A stretch of 64,000 nucleotides of DNA from JACDAN01 sp963721345 (GTDB taxonomy: Bacteria; Actinomycetota; Thermoleophilia; Gaiellales; Gaiellaceae): NCBI GenBank assembly GCA_963721345.1, contig CAVRIT010000001.1, forward strand, positions 1,798,001-1,862,000. The letters run 5' to 3'. Position numbers and translations under genes: made by a program. Shown here in pieces: positions 43,428 through 52,457 of this stretch. Under the pieces are notes generated by a model, which did not search any database, was not told where the DNA came from, and saw only the letters and a program-made list of their open reading frames with translations. Position 1 is the stretch's first letter. Each line of letters begins with the position of its first letter.

Positions 43428-43811
43428 CGGCGAATCGAGCCGCGCCGGATCGGTGCGGACGATCCACAGCGTGGTGCAAGCGACGAGCACGAACCCGCCG
43501 AGGACGAAGGCGTCGGCGAGGTTGAACGCGAGCGATCCCAGCTCGAGCGGGTTCGGGACGCCGGGCCAGAGAGCCAGCGACCCGACGTTTCCCAAAACCC
43601 CTCCGGCGACGATCCCGCCGCCGACGGCCAACGCGGTCGACCGGGTGAGCACGATCGCGCCCGCCCAGAGCACGGCGAGCACGAGCACGACCGCGACGTA
43701 GGCGGCGGATCGAGCGTGAAAGTGCGCGGCCCCGGCGACGCCCTTGTGCGCGAGGTCGACCGCAGCAAGAGCGACGGCAGTCGCCGTCAGCGCGAGCGCG
43801 CACCGGGCCAT
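43413..43811 (-). CDS. Signal peptidase II-like membrane protein missing one catalytic Asp
   Basis: A 132-residue protein with four hydrophobic segments and the LspA-like region GGVLGNVGSLALWP...LAFNLADAFVLGG. In active LspA the motif after GN contains Asp (GNLIDR), here GNVGS, so one catalytic Asp is lost, while FNLAD retains the other. Shorter than typical LspA (about 160). Hence probably an inactive or repurposed LspA relative. Convergent with the upstream membrane protein gene. Confidence 0.6.
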   Translation of the reverse strand: MARCALALTATAVALAAVDLAHKGVAGAAHFHARSAAYVAVVLVLAVLWAGAIVLTRSTALAVGGGIVAGGVLGNVGSLALWPGVPNPLELGSLAFNLADAFVLGGFVLVACTTLWIVRTDPARLDSPLRLR

Positions 43812-43820
43812 GCGGCAAGC

Positions 43821-44243
43821 CTACGACAGACGGACGAGCACGACGCCGGCGGCGAGTACCAGCATCCCGACCACGCGAAGCAGGGACACGGGCTCCTCCT
43901 CGAACCCCACCCAGCCGAAGTGGTCGACGGCGAGCGAGGCGAGCGCCTGCCCGGCGAGGATCAGCGCAACGAGCGTCGCCGCGCCGAGCTTCGGCGCCGT
44001 GACGATCGAGCCGAGCACGTAGAACGCACCGAGCAGCCCTCCGGTCCAGACCCACCACGGCGCATCCCCGGCGCGGTCCGGCCAGCCGCGAGACACCGCC
44101 AGCACCGCGACGAGCAGCGCCGTCGCGCCGACGAGGAACGAGACGAAGGCGGCCCGAAGCGATCCGCCCACCCACGACGCCAGCGAAGCGTTGATCCCGA
44201 ACTGGATCGGCAGCATCGCGCCGGCGAGCAGCGCGAACAACAT
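43821..44243 (-). CDS. DMT-family small transporter, YdcZ/DUF606 type
   Basis: A 140-residue integral membrane protein starting MLFALLAGAMLPIQFGINASLASWVGGSLRAAFVSFLVG, with about five hydrophobic segments and DMT-like features (QFGINASLA, LVALILAGQALASL). DUF606 proteins are half-size drug/metabolite transporter relatives, usually working as dimers. Weak ribosome site. Substrate unknown. Lies 9 bp from the LspA-like gene in the same direction. Confidence 0.78.
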   Translation of the reverse strand: MLFALLAGAMLPIQFGINASLASWVGGSLRAAFVSFLVGATALLVAVLAVSRGWPDRAGDAPWWVWTGGLLGAFYVLGSIVTAPKLGAATLVALILAGQALASLAVDHFGWVGFEEEPVSLLRVVGMLVLAAGVVLVRLS

Positions 44244-44309
44244 GTAGTTCCAGATTGCCACCGCGCAGATTTCAAGAGAAAATGCTGGTTTCCCTGCTAA
44301 GGAGGCCCC

Positions 44310-45323
44310 ATGCTCGACTTCGGCGTCACCGTCCTGCCCGACCCGCCTCACTCGCGCTTCTTCGAGCTGGTCGAGCTGACGGAGAAGCATGGGTTCCACT
44401 ACGCCTGGACCTACGACTCGCACATCCTCTGGCAGGAGTCCTACGCCACGCTGCCGGTCGCCGCGATGAAGACGGAGACGGTCAAGCTGGGCCACTTCGT
44501 GACGAATCCGGGGATCCGAGACCCGACGGTCACCGCGAGCTGGTACGCGACGATGCAGGACCTCTCCAACGGCCGGATGGTGATGGGAATCGGCCGCGGC
44601 GACTCGTCGCGCCGCGTCGTCGGCCTGAAGCCGGTGAGAGTCGCTGAGTTCGAGGCGCGCTGCCGGATGATGAAGGACCTGATGAACGGCCGGCCCGTCG
44701 TCTGGAACGAGAAGGAGCTCCAGCTCGAATGGGCCAAGGATCTCCCCGAGATCCCGATGTGGATCGCCGGCTACGGCCCGAAGGCGCTGGCCGTCGCGGG
44801 CCGCGTCGCCGACGGCGTGATCATCCAGCTCGCCGACCCGCAGATCATCCAGTGGATCATGGACACGGCGCGCAAGGCAGCCGAGGAAGCCGGTCGCGAC
44901 CCCTCGGAGCTGAAGTGCATCGTTGGCGCGCCGAGCACGATCACGGACGACATCGCCGAGGCCCGGGAACAGGTGCGCTGGTTCCCGGCGATGGTCTCGA
45001 ACCACGTGATGGACCTGGTCGAGCGCTACGGCTACGACTCGGAGATCCCGGAGGCGCTGACGGACTTCGTCAAGGCCCGGAAGTTCTACGACTACAAGGA
45101 CCACAGTCGGCAGGGCGCTGCCCACGGGGAGTTCGTGACCGACGAGATCGCGGACCGTTTCACCGTCATCGGCAGCGTCGAGCAGGTCACCGCCAAGCTG
45201 CGTGAGCTCGAATCCGTCGGAGTCGACCAGTTCAACATCTACCTCATGACCGAGGGCCAGGAGGAGAACCTGGAGCGGTACGGGAAGGAAATCATCCCGG
45301 AGTTCGGAAAGGTGGCCGCGTAG
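44310..45323 (+). CDS. LLM-class flavin/F420-dependent oxidoreductase
   Basis: A 337-residue TIM-barrel luciferase-like protein preceded by AAGGAGG 5 bases upstream. Family segments: GFHYAWTYDSHILWQES, KLGHFVTNPGIRDPTV, MVMGIGRGDSSRRVVG and IPMWIAGYGPKALAVAGRVADGVIIQL. The sequence resembles actinobacterial F420-dependent subfamilies (recalled likeness, TIGR03842-like, not checked). RutA, which opens the uracil ring, belongs to the same fold class. It follows the carbamoylase region and may act in the same heterocycle pathway. Confidence 0.85.
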   Translation: MLDFGVTVLPDPPHSRFFELVELTEKHGFHYAWTYDSHILWQESYATLPVAAMKTETVKLGHFVTNPGIRDPTVTASWYATMQDLSNGRMVMGIGRGDSSRRVVGLKPVRVAEFEARCRMMKDLMNGRPVVWNEKELQLEWAKDLPEIPMWIAGYGPKALAVAGRVADGVIIQLADPQIIQWIMDTARKAAEEAGRDPSELKCIVGAPSTITDDIAEAREQVRWFPAMVSNHVMDLVERYGYDSEIPEALTDFVKARKFYDYKDHSRQGAAHGEFVTDEIADRFTVIGSVEQVTAKLRELESVGVDQFNIYLMTEGQEENLERYGKEIIPEFGKVAA

Positions 45324-45742
45324 TGGCCGACGAAGTTCCGATCCAGGGCGCGGGCTCCACCGCGAAGGTCCGCAGCGTCGTCTGGGTGATCGTTCTCGAA
45401 ATCATCACCCTCGGGATCTACGGCTTCTTCTGGTGGTACTTCATCCACCGCGAGCTGCGGGACTACGGGCGGACCAAGAACACCGACGAGCTGGGCACGA
45501 GCCCGCTGACCTCACTGCTCGCGATCACGCTCGGGGCGCTCGTCATCGTCCCGATGCTCGTCTCGATCTACAACGGTTTCAAGCGGGTCCAGGCGGCGCA
45601 GCGGTTGACGGGCATCGAGCCGATCAACGGCTGGCTCGGCTTGATCCTCTTCCTCGTCTTCTATCCCGCCCTGATGGGCTACATGCAAAGCGGTCTGAAC
45701 CCGGTCTGGCAGGCGCAGGCCGGGGCGGCGCAGCCGGCTTAA
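45323..45742 (+). CDS. DUF4234-type membrane protein
   Basis: A 139-residue protein with four predicted helices: VWVIVLEIITLGIYGFFWWYFIHRELRDYGRT, a second at LLAITLGALVIVPMLVSIYNGF, and a third at INGWLGLILFLVFYPALMGYMQSGL. These are typical of DUF4234. A GTG shares one base with the stop of the LLM gene, so it is cotranslated with it. Role unknown. Confidence 0.75.
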   Translation: MADEVPIQGAGSTAKVRSVVWVIVLEIITLGIYGFFWWYFIHRELRDYGRTKNTDELGTSPLTSLLAITLGALVIVPMLVSIYNGFKRVQAAQRLTGIEPINGWLGLILFLVFYPALMGYMQSGLNPVWQAQAGAAQPA

Positions 45743-45761
45743 CCCGTCCGCAACAACCCAC

Positions 45762-45776
45762 ACGCGGCCTCCGCGT
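45762..45776 (+). terminator. Weak hairpin after the DUF4234 gene
   Basis: ACGCGG (45762-45767) and CCGCGT (45771-45776) with a CCT loop and a short CTCT tail, in the 45-bp gap before the next gene. Confidence 0.35.
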
Positions 45777-45787
45777 CTCTAGCATCC

Positions 45788-47218
45788 ATGGCGAGGCTGC
45801 TCGTCGCGCTCGTGGGACTGGCGGTTTTGGCCGGCGGAGCCGCTGCGCACCCGGCGGCGCTCCCGACCGGTAGCTGGGCGGGGGAGGCCCGCTTCACCCG
45901 CGGCGGCGGCGCCGAGCCGTTTCCGCTCTCGATCGAGCTGCGCGGCCGGCGCGCCGTCGTCTCGATGGGCTCGGGTCACCCGGCGCGAAGCGAGGTCGCT
46001 GCGCGGCTTTCGCGCGGCCGGGTCCGTCTTACGCTTCCGGGCCGGCCGTGGCGTCTGACCCTCGATGCACGGATTCGCGGCAGGAGCCTCGTGGGGGCAC
46101 TGCGTCAAGGGCCGCTCCGCGGGCGCATCGTCCTGCGGCGCCGCCCTGCGATCGACGCGGCTGCGCTCGGTCTCTACCGCTTCGCAGACGGCTCCCCGCT
46201 GGGCGTGACGCACGCGCTCGGCCCCTGGCTCGGGGTCCGTTACGACCAAAGCGAGATCCGCGGCCTCTTCCGCGCCGGTCGAGGGCGCTACGTGATCGGC
46301 GCGGGGTTGACGACGCGCAACCCGTCGCCGGGGACGGCGGCTTTCGGCGTGAGCCGGGTTACCTGGAACGGCGAGCCGGCGGAGCGAGTTGCCCTGCGTC
46401 AGGAGGAGGTCTGGGTCCGGAGCGGCAGTGCGTACCTCGGCTGCACGCTGACGATCCCGCCGGGAGAGGGGCGGAGGCCCGGCCTCACCTTCAGTCACGG
46501 CGCCGGGACCGCGCCCCGCCGGTTCAACTCGAACCTCATGCTCTATGCCAACCACCTCGGCCTCGTGACGCTCACCTGCGACAAGCGCGGCGTCGCGCAG
46601 TCCGGCGGGCAGTACCCGGGCGAGTTCCCGAACGCCTCGGCCGTCGGCCAGTACGCGCGCGACCTGGAGGCGCAGGCGCGGTTCCTCGCGCGCCAGCCCG
46701 AAGTTGACGCGGCGCGGGTCGGAGTTGCGGGAGCGAGCCAGGCCGGTTGGATCATGCCTCCGGCTGCGGCGCGGGAGCCGGCGATCAAGTTCATGATCGG
46801 GCTCGTCGCGCCCACTCTGACCCAGGGGGAGACCGACCTCTGGGCCGATCTGAACGACCAGGGACGCTCGCCGCCGACGCGCAGCGACGAGGACATGGAG
46901 GCCGAGGTCCGGCGCAGCGGGCCGTCTGGCGTCGACCCGATGCCGTCGATCCGCGCCATGCGCATTCCCGCGATCTGGCTGTTCGGCGCCAAGGACCGCA
47001 CCGTCCCGTCGCGGCTCTGCATCGAGCGCCTCGATCCGCTGACTCGGGAGCCCGGCCGCGACTTCTCGTACGTGAACTTCCCCGGCGGGACGCACGGGCT
47101 GATCAAGACCGCGAACGGCCTGCTGGACGAGGCGGCGCGCTCGAACCGCCTCGTCGACGGGCTCTACCCGACGATCCGCGACTGGCTCCGCGCGCGGGGC
47201 TTCTCACAGATTTCTTAG
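45788..47218 (+). CDS. Secreted alpha/beta hydrolase
   Basis: A 476-residue protein with a signal peptide (MARLLVALVGLAVLAGGAAAH). The N-terminal half (about 25-200) is a beta-rich extra domain. The C-terminal half is an alpha/beta hydrolase: oxyanion region FSHGAGTAPRR, nucleophile motif GASQAGW, acid region FGAKDRTVP and a final His in GGTHGL. This is a serine esterase/peptidase-like enzyme. Secreted or lipid-facing. Downstream two-component genes follow after 22 bp. Substrate unknown. Confidence 0.78.
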   Translation: MARLLVALVGLAVLAGGAAAHPAALPTGSWAGEARFTRGGGAEPFPLSIELRGRRAVVSMGSGHPARSEVAARLSRGRVRLTLPGRPWRLTLDARIRGRSLVGALRQGPLRGRIVLRRRPAIDAAALGLYRFADGSPLGVTHALGPWLGVRYDQSEIRGLFRAGRGRYVIGAGLTTRNPSPGTAAFGVSRVTWNGEPAERVALRQEEVWVRSGSAYLGCTLTIPPGEGRRPGLTFSHGAGTAPRRFNSNLMLYANHLGLVTLTCDKRGVAQSGGQYPGEFPNASAVGQYARDLEAQARFLARQPEVDAARVGVAGASQAGWIMPPAAAREPAIKFMIGLVAPTLTQGETDLWADLNDQGRSPPTRSDEDMEAEVRRSGPSGVDPMPSIRAMRIPAIWLFGAKDRTVPSRLCIERLDPLTREPGRDFSYVNFPGGTHGLIKTANGLLDEAARSNRLVDGLYPTIRDWLRARGFSQIS

Positions 47219-47240
47219 CGCTCGCTGCCAAACTTCGGCC

Positions 47241-47916
47241 GTGAAGATCCTGGTCGTCGACGACGAACGCGCCGTGCGCGAGTCGCTGCGGCGGGCGCTC
47301 GAGCTGCAGGGCTACGAGGTTCAGCTCGGCGAGTGACGGCGCCGAGGCGCTTGCGCTCCTGGGCGACAACGGCCAGGCCGATGCCGTGGTCCTCGACATC
47401 CTCATGCCCGGCGTCGACGGACTCGACGTCTGCCGCCAGCTTCGCCGCCGGGGGAGCGTCGTCCCGGTGCTGATGCTTACTGCACGCGACGCCGTCGGTG
47501 ACCGCGTCGAAGGCCTCGACGCCGGAGCGGACGACTACCTCGTCAAGCCGTTCGCCCTGGAGGAGCTGCTGGCGCGGATCCGCGCCCTGCTCCGTCGCGG
47601 AGCGCCTTCCGTCGACGGCGTGCTCCGCTTCTCCGACCTCGAGCTCGATGCCGCGACGCGCGAGGTGCGCCGCGGCGACGACCGGATCGAGCTCACGCGA
47701 ACCGAGTTCAACCTGCTCGAGCTGTTCATGCTCAACCCGCGGCAGGTCCTCACGCGGTCGGTCATCTTCGAGCGGGTCTGGGGCTACGACTTCGGTCTGG
47801 CGTCCAACTCGCTCGACGTCTACATCGGGTACCTGCGGCGCAAGACCGAGGCAGGCGGCAAGCCACGTCTGATCCAGACGGTCCGCGGCGTCGGCTACTC
47901 GTTGCGCGAGGAATGA
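47241..47916 (+). pseudogene. OmpR-type response regulator, one-base frameshift in the receiver domain
   Basis: Starts at GTG 47241 (VKILVVDDERAVRESLRRALELQGYEVQL) but hits a TGA at 47334. The same protein resumes in the next frame (ASDGAEALALLGD, then VVLDILMPGVDGLDVC, YLVKPF and the winged-helix ELTRTEFNLLELF...SVIFERVWG). The 676-base span is one base over a whole number of codons, and an extra G within 47328-47329 explains it. All phosphorylation residues are present. Coupled by a 4-bp overlap to the kinase downstream, so the system would work if the extra base is an error. Confidence 0.9.
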
Positions 47917-49235
47917 GCTTTCGCGTCCGCCTGACGCTGGTCGCCGCGGCGGCGGTGGCACTCGCCGTCGTGCTCTCGTCCGCGGTGGCCTACTTCGCCG
48001 TGCGTGACCAGCTGCTCGACCAGGTCGATCAGGCGCTCGAGGCACGAGCCGTGCAGATCCAGCGCGATCCTTTCCGGCCGGCGCCGCCGGACCCGACGCT
48101 TGGGGAGGCGGGGGGGTACGTCCAGTTCGTCAGTGCGGACGGCCGGGTGCGCCGCCCGCGCGGCGCCGATGTCGCGATCCCGGTGACCGATCGCGTGCTT
48201 CAAGTGGCAAATGGGGAGGAGGAGCTGTTCTTTTCCGACGCCGAGATTGCGGACACCCACGTTCGCGTCCTGACGTTCCCGGTTGCGCCCGGCGTCGCGC
48301 TTCAAATCCTCCGGCCGCTCGACGAGGTCGACCGCACGCTCGACAGGCTGCGGACGCTCCTGATCCTGATCGCGCTCGGGGGGATCGGGCTGGCGATCGC
48401 ACTCGGGCTCGTCGTCTCCCGAGCCGCCATGGCGCCCCTGGCGCGACTGACCCGGGCGACCGAGCGCGTGAGGGAGACGCGCGACCTGTCTGAACGGATC
48501 GATGCTCGTGGCCAAGACGAGCTCAGCCGCCTCGCCGCGAGCTTCAACGACATGCTCGGCGCGCTGGAGGAGTCGACGAAGGCGCAGCGACAGCTCGTCG
48601 CGGACGCCTCCCACGAGCTTCGGACGCCCCTGACGAGTCTCCGCACGAACTTCGAGGTGCTGATGAGCGACCGGGAGCTCGACCCCGACGAGCGGCGGCG
48701 CCTACTCGAGGACGTGGTCGAGCAGATCGGCGAGATGACGACGCTCATCACGGAGCTGATCGAGCTCGCGCGCGGCGACCAGCTGCCTGCCGACCCGGTA
48801 GACGTGCGGCTGGACGAGGTCGCCGCCGACGCGCTCGACCGCGTTCGGCGCGACCGGCCCGGAGTGGAGTTCCGGGCCGAGCTTCAGGAGTCCGTCGTGC
48901 GCGGGGTGCCGGTCTCGCTCGAGCGTGCGATCGGCAACGTGCTCGACAACGCCGCGAAGTGGAGCCCCGCCGGAAGCGAGGTGGAGGTCACTGTCCGCGA
49001 CGGAGTCGTCACGGTCCGGGATCACGGCCCGGGGATCGACGAATCAGACCTCCCGCACGTCTTCGACCGTTTCTACCGCTCGCCCTCGGCCCGGACGATG
49101 CCCGGCTCGGGGCTCGGGCTCGCCATCGTCCGGCAGGTCGCGGAGGCGCACGGGGGCACAGTCGTCGCCGAGCGCGCGGACGGCGGCGGGACGCGGATCA
49201 CGCTCCGCCTGAACGGCGGCGTCCCGAATTCTTAG
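47913..49235 (+). CDS. Two-component sensor histidine kinase, MprB-like
   Basis: A 440-residue kinase with two membrane helices (about 9-27 and 145-166) framing a 115-residue sensor domain, a HAMP region (AMAPLARLTRATERVRETRDLSERI), HisKA (VADASHELRTPLTSLRTN, His near 230), N-box (GNVLDNAAKWSP), G1 DHGPGID and G2 GSGLGLAIVRQ. Complete catalytic set. Paired with the response regulator by a 4-bp overlap. Confidence 0.92.
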   Translation: MSFRVRLTLVAAAAVALAVVLSSAVAYFAVRDQLLDQVDQALEARAVQIQRDPFRPAPPDPTLGEAGGYVQFVSADGRVRRPRGADVAIPVTDRVLQVANGEEELFFSDAEIADTHVRVLTFPVAPGVALQILRPLDEVDRTLDRLRTLLILIALGGIGLAIALGLVVSRAAMAPLARLTRATERVRETRDLSERIDARGQDELSRLAASFNDMLGALEESTKAQRQLVADASHELRTPLTSLRTNFEVLMSDRELDPDERRRLLEDVVEQIGEMTTLITELIELARGDQLPADPVDVRLDEVAADALDRVRRDRPGVEFRAELQESVVRGVPVSLERAIGNVLDNAAKWSPAGSEVEVTVRDGVVTVRDHGPGIDESDLPHVFDRFYRSPSARTMPGSGLGLAIVRQVAEAHGGTVVAERADGGGTRITLRLNGGVPNS

Positions 49236-49280
49236 ACGTGCCTTAGGCCCCTCTTAGGGACGCCTGGTTGTCTTGGAGGC

Positions 49281-49907
49281 ATGAAGAAACGACACCACAT
49301 CGCCATCGCCGCGGCGCTCGCGCTCTCGGCCGTCGCTGTCGGCGGCGCGATCGCCGCGACCAAGCTCACGCCCAAGCAGGAGAGCCAGGCCGTGATCGAC
49401 GACGCCGCGAACCAGCTCGGCGTCGAGCCGGCCGAGCTCACCACTGCGCTGAAGCAGGCGTTGAAGAACCGCGTCGACGCGGCCGTTGCGGACGGCCGGC
49501 TGACGAAGGAGCAAGCCGCGCGGGTGAAGGAGCGGATCGACGCGGGCGACGCACCGTTGCTCGGCCTCGGGCCGCGGGGCTTCGGCCACCGTCACCACGG
49601 GCCGCCGCACGCATTCCACGCGAAGCTCGAGGCCGCGGCGAAGTATCTCGGCATGACCGAGGCGCAGCTCCGCGAGGCGCTCCAGGGCGGCAAGACACTG
49701 GCGCAGGTCGCCCGCGCCCGCGGCAAGTCCGTGGACGGGCTCGTCGACGCGCTCGTCGCGGACGCAAAGAAGCGGTTCGGCGCGAACGAGGTGCCGGCCG
49801 ATCTGAGGGAGCGGATCACCGACATGGTCAACGGCAACCTCCCGCCGCCGCATTTCCGCCGCCACCGCCGCGACGGCGGAGCGGTCTACCGACCAGGCGT
49901 GTTCTAG
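49281..49907 (+). CDS. Secreted repeat helical protein downstream of the two-component system
   Basis: A 208-residue protein with a signal peptide (MKKRHHIAIAAALALSAVAVGGAIAA). The mature part has two similar helical modules: DDAANQLGVEPAELTTALKQALKNRVDAAVADGRLTKEQAA and AAAKYLGMTEAQLREALQGGKTLAQVARARGKSVDGLVDALVADAKKRF. A His/Pro/Gly-rich linker (GFGHRHHGPPHAFH) could bind metal. Ends in a basic tail. Located 45 bp after the kinase, it may be its target or accessory. Confidence 0.65.
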   Translation: MKKRHHIAIAAALALSAVAVGGAIAATKLTPKQESQAVIDDAANQLGVEPAELTTALKQALKNRVDAAVADGRLTKEQAARVKERIDAGDAPLLGLGPRGFGHRHHGPPHAFHAKLEAAAKYLGMTEAQLREALQGGKTLAQVARARGKSVDGLVDALVADAKKRFGANEVPADLRERITDMVNGNLPPPHFRRHRRDGGAVYRPGVF

Positions 49908-50533
49908 AGATAGGCGCGCGAGAGCTGAGCGAGCAGCGATTCCTCCGGGGAGGCGACGAACTCCGCCGCCCGGAGGATCGCTCTCGCGCCGTGAATCGCG
50001 ACGTCGTTGCTCGGGTCTGCGAGCGCGACGATCGGAAGTCCGCGGACGAAGCCGATCGGAAGCGTGCGCAGCTCGCGGGCAAAGTCGACGGGAAGCAGCC
50101 GCGCCGCGGCGGGATCGAGCGCCAGCGGAGCGATGTCGAGGAAAGGCAGTCCTCGCTGGGCGGCAACCAGGCGGATCACGTCGCTCGGGGTGACGAGCCC
50201 GTACTCGGTCAGCACCTCGCCGAGGCGCTTGCCCTCGCTGCGCGCACGGGCCAGTGCGAACTCGACCTCGCTGTGTTCGAGGAGCCCGGCGTCGGCGAGC
50301 AGCTTCCCCAGCGGCTCGCGGAGCGTCTCGCGCTCGGTGAGCAGCTCGGCGAGGAGACTCTCGGTCGCGTCGGGCGGAGAGACGAGCATCAGCTCGGGCG
50401 AGATGTCCCGTCCCGCGGGCGGCGACGGCACCTCGACGAGCGCCCGGACGAGCTCGAGCCGCGCCCTCAGCCCGTTTCCGAACTCCTGGCGGGGCGTCTC
50501 GACCTCTACCGCAAGTGCATCACTCGACCGCAT
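49904..50533 (-). CDS. Stand-alone MshEN (GspE N-terminal-like) domain protein
   Basis: A 209-residue protein. The C-terminal half resembles the MshEN/T2SSE_N fold: EFALARARSEGKRLGEVLTEYGLVTPSDVIRLVAAQRGLPFLDIAPLALDPAAARLLPVDFAREL...PIGFVRGLPIVALADPSNDVAIHGA. MshEN domains bind cyclic di-GMP through an RLG...LxxxG...LP..A pattern, of which RLGEVL and ARLLPVDFA are visible. No ATPase part is attached. Convergent with the secreted repeat protein (4 bp overlap) and divergent from the group 2 sigma gene. Confidence 0.7.
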   Translation of the reverse strand: MRSSDALAVEVETPRQEFGNGLRARLELVRALVEVPSPPAGRDISPELMLVSPPDATESLLAELLTERETLREPLGKLLADAGLLEHSEVEFALARARSEGKRLGEVLTEYGLVTPSDVIRLVAAQRGLPFLDIAPLALDPAAARLLPVDFARELRTLPIGFVRGLPIVALADPSNDVAIHGARAILRAAEFVASPEESLLAQLSRAYL

Positions 50534-50716
50534 CGTCCTCCCTCAGCGGACTGTAGGGGGCGCGGAAGGCTTGAACCTCCCCCGTTCAGGGCACACGTAA
50601 AGGTTCCGTTTGGATGGAAGGAAAGAGGGGCAGAAACCGTTATTAGTGGTGAGAGCGGGTGGGCGCGGCTCGCGCGGCTGCGTACCCGGGAAACCTGAAA
50701 CAACCTTCGGAGAAGA

Positions 50717-51775
<1,059 letters not shown>

Positions 51776-51780
51776 GGAGG

Positions 51781-51805
51781 ACGGGGCGGCCCCGCGCCGC
51801 CCCGT
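51781..51805 (+). terminator. Hairpin after the group 2 sigma gene
   Basis: ACGGGGCGG (51781-51789) and CCGCCCCGT (51797-51805), 9 bp perfect with a 7-base loop, 6 bp after the stop. Confidence 0.7.
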
Positions 51806-51992
51806 CGTCGCCTTATTCCGGAAGACTGCCGACTGATTCGTCAGTCAATCTGCGGCTAGATCGGCGCGGAATCTTCCTCGTTCCTAGGCATACCTGACGC
51901 GAAAATCCGCAACTTGCATTTCGGCGGAATTTCCGTAGATTCACACGCCGAATGAGTGGCGTCGGGGTGCCCGGTCCGGCGCCACTCAGGAC
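51806..51992. other. Noncoding 3' region with several small hairpins
   Basis: A 187-base stretch between convergent genes, richer in A/T than the rest. It holds GACTGA-TTCG-TCAGTC (51831-51846, tetraloop stem), a bulged AAATCCGC...GCGGAATTT pair (51903-51932) and an 8-bp arm pair GAGTGGCG/CGCCACTC (51954-51961 with 51980-51987), probably the terminator of the DUF218 gene. No ORF or tRNA is apparent. Confidence 0.5.
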
Positions 51993-52457
51993 TTAGGACT
52001 GGCGGCGCAGCGCGAGCCGCAGCTGCGCGAGCTGGGCGGGGAGCAGCAGAACTGCGCCGAGCTCGCGAACGAGCAGCAGCACGGGACGACTGCCCGGCGC
52101 GGCTTCGACGTCAAGGCGCACGTCGGTCCCGGCCAGCGCCGCGCGCATGAGCGCGCGGGCGCGCGGCATGTGCCACCGGGAGGTCACGACCACGACTTCG
52201 CTCGCTCCGAGCTTCCTCGCCGCCGCGGCCACGTTCACGGCGTTCTCGACCGTCGAGCGCGCCTCGGTGTCGCAGACGAGCACGACGTCGGGGCCGGCCC
52301 ACGCCGCGCGCATCAGGTCGGCCTCGCCGGAGAGGATCACAGTCCCGCGATCGCGGGCGAGACCCTGAGCGTGCGTAAGCCGCTCGGCGCACACGCGGTG
52401 GATCGCCGCGTCCCGCCGGCGCGAGTAGCCGAGGACCGCGACGACCCGGCTGCTCAT
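51993..52457 (-). CDS. DUF218/YdcF-like protein
   Basis: A 154-residue protein: RVVAVLGYSRRRDAAIHRVCAERLTHAQ, then VILSGEADLMRAA, DTEARSTVENAVNVAAAARKLGA and VVVVTSRWHMPRARALMRAA. This is the DUF218 pattern (VLG, E, ARSTxENA, VTSxxHxxRA). YdcF binds SAM in vitro in E. coli and SanA-type members influence the envelope. Its 5' end overlaps the GT2 gene by 4 bp. A hydrophobic C-terminal patch (LLLVRELGAVLLLP) may contact the membrane. Confidence 0.8.
   Translation of the reverse strand: MSSRVVAVLGYSRRRDAAIHRVCAERLTHAQGLARDRGTVILSGEADLMRAAWAGPDVVLVCDTEARSTVENAVNVAAAARKLGASEVVVVTSRWHMPRARALMRAALAGTDVRLDVEAAPGSRPVLLLVRELGAVLLLPAQLAQLRLALRRQS

Noticed and set aside
41797..44175. A 792-codon open frame on the minus strand opposite the amidohydrolase
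   Set aside because: Low-complexity Arg/Ala protein with no motifs; the plus-strand amidohydrolase has all its metal ligands.
47913..48402. Frames on both strands inside the kinase 5' region
   Set aside because: Shadow frames; the kinase shows membrane segments and a full catalytic domain.
51806..51992. Small RNA or tRNA gene in the 3' region between the sigma and DUF218 genes
   Set aside because: Only short isolated hairpins; no tRNA-like cloverleaf or T-loop sequence.
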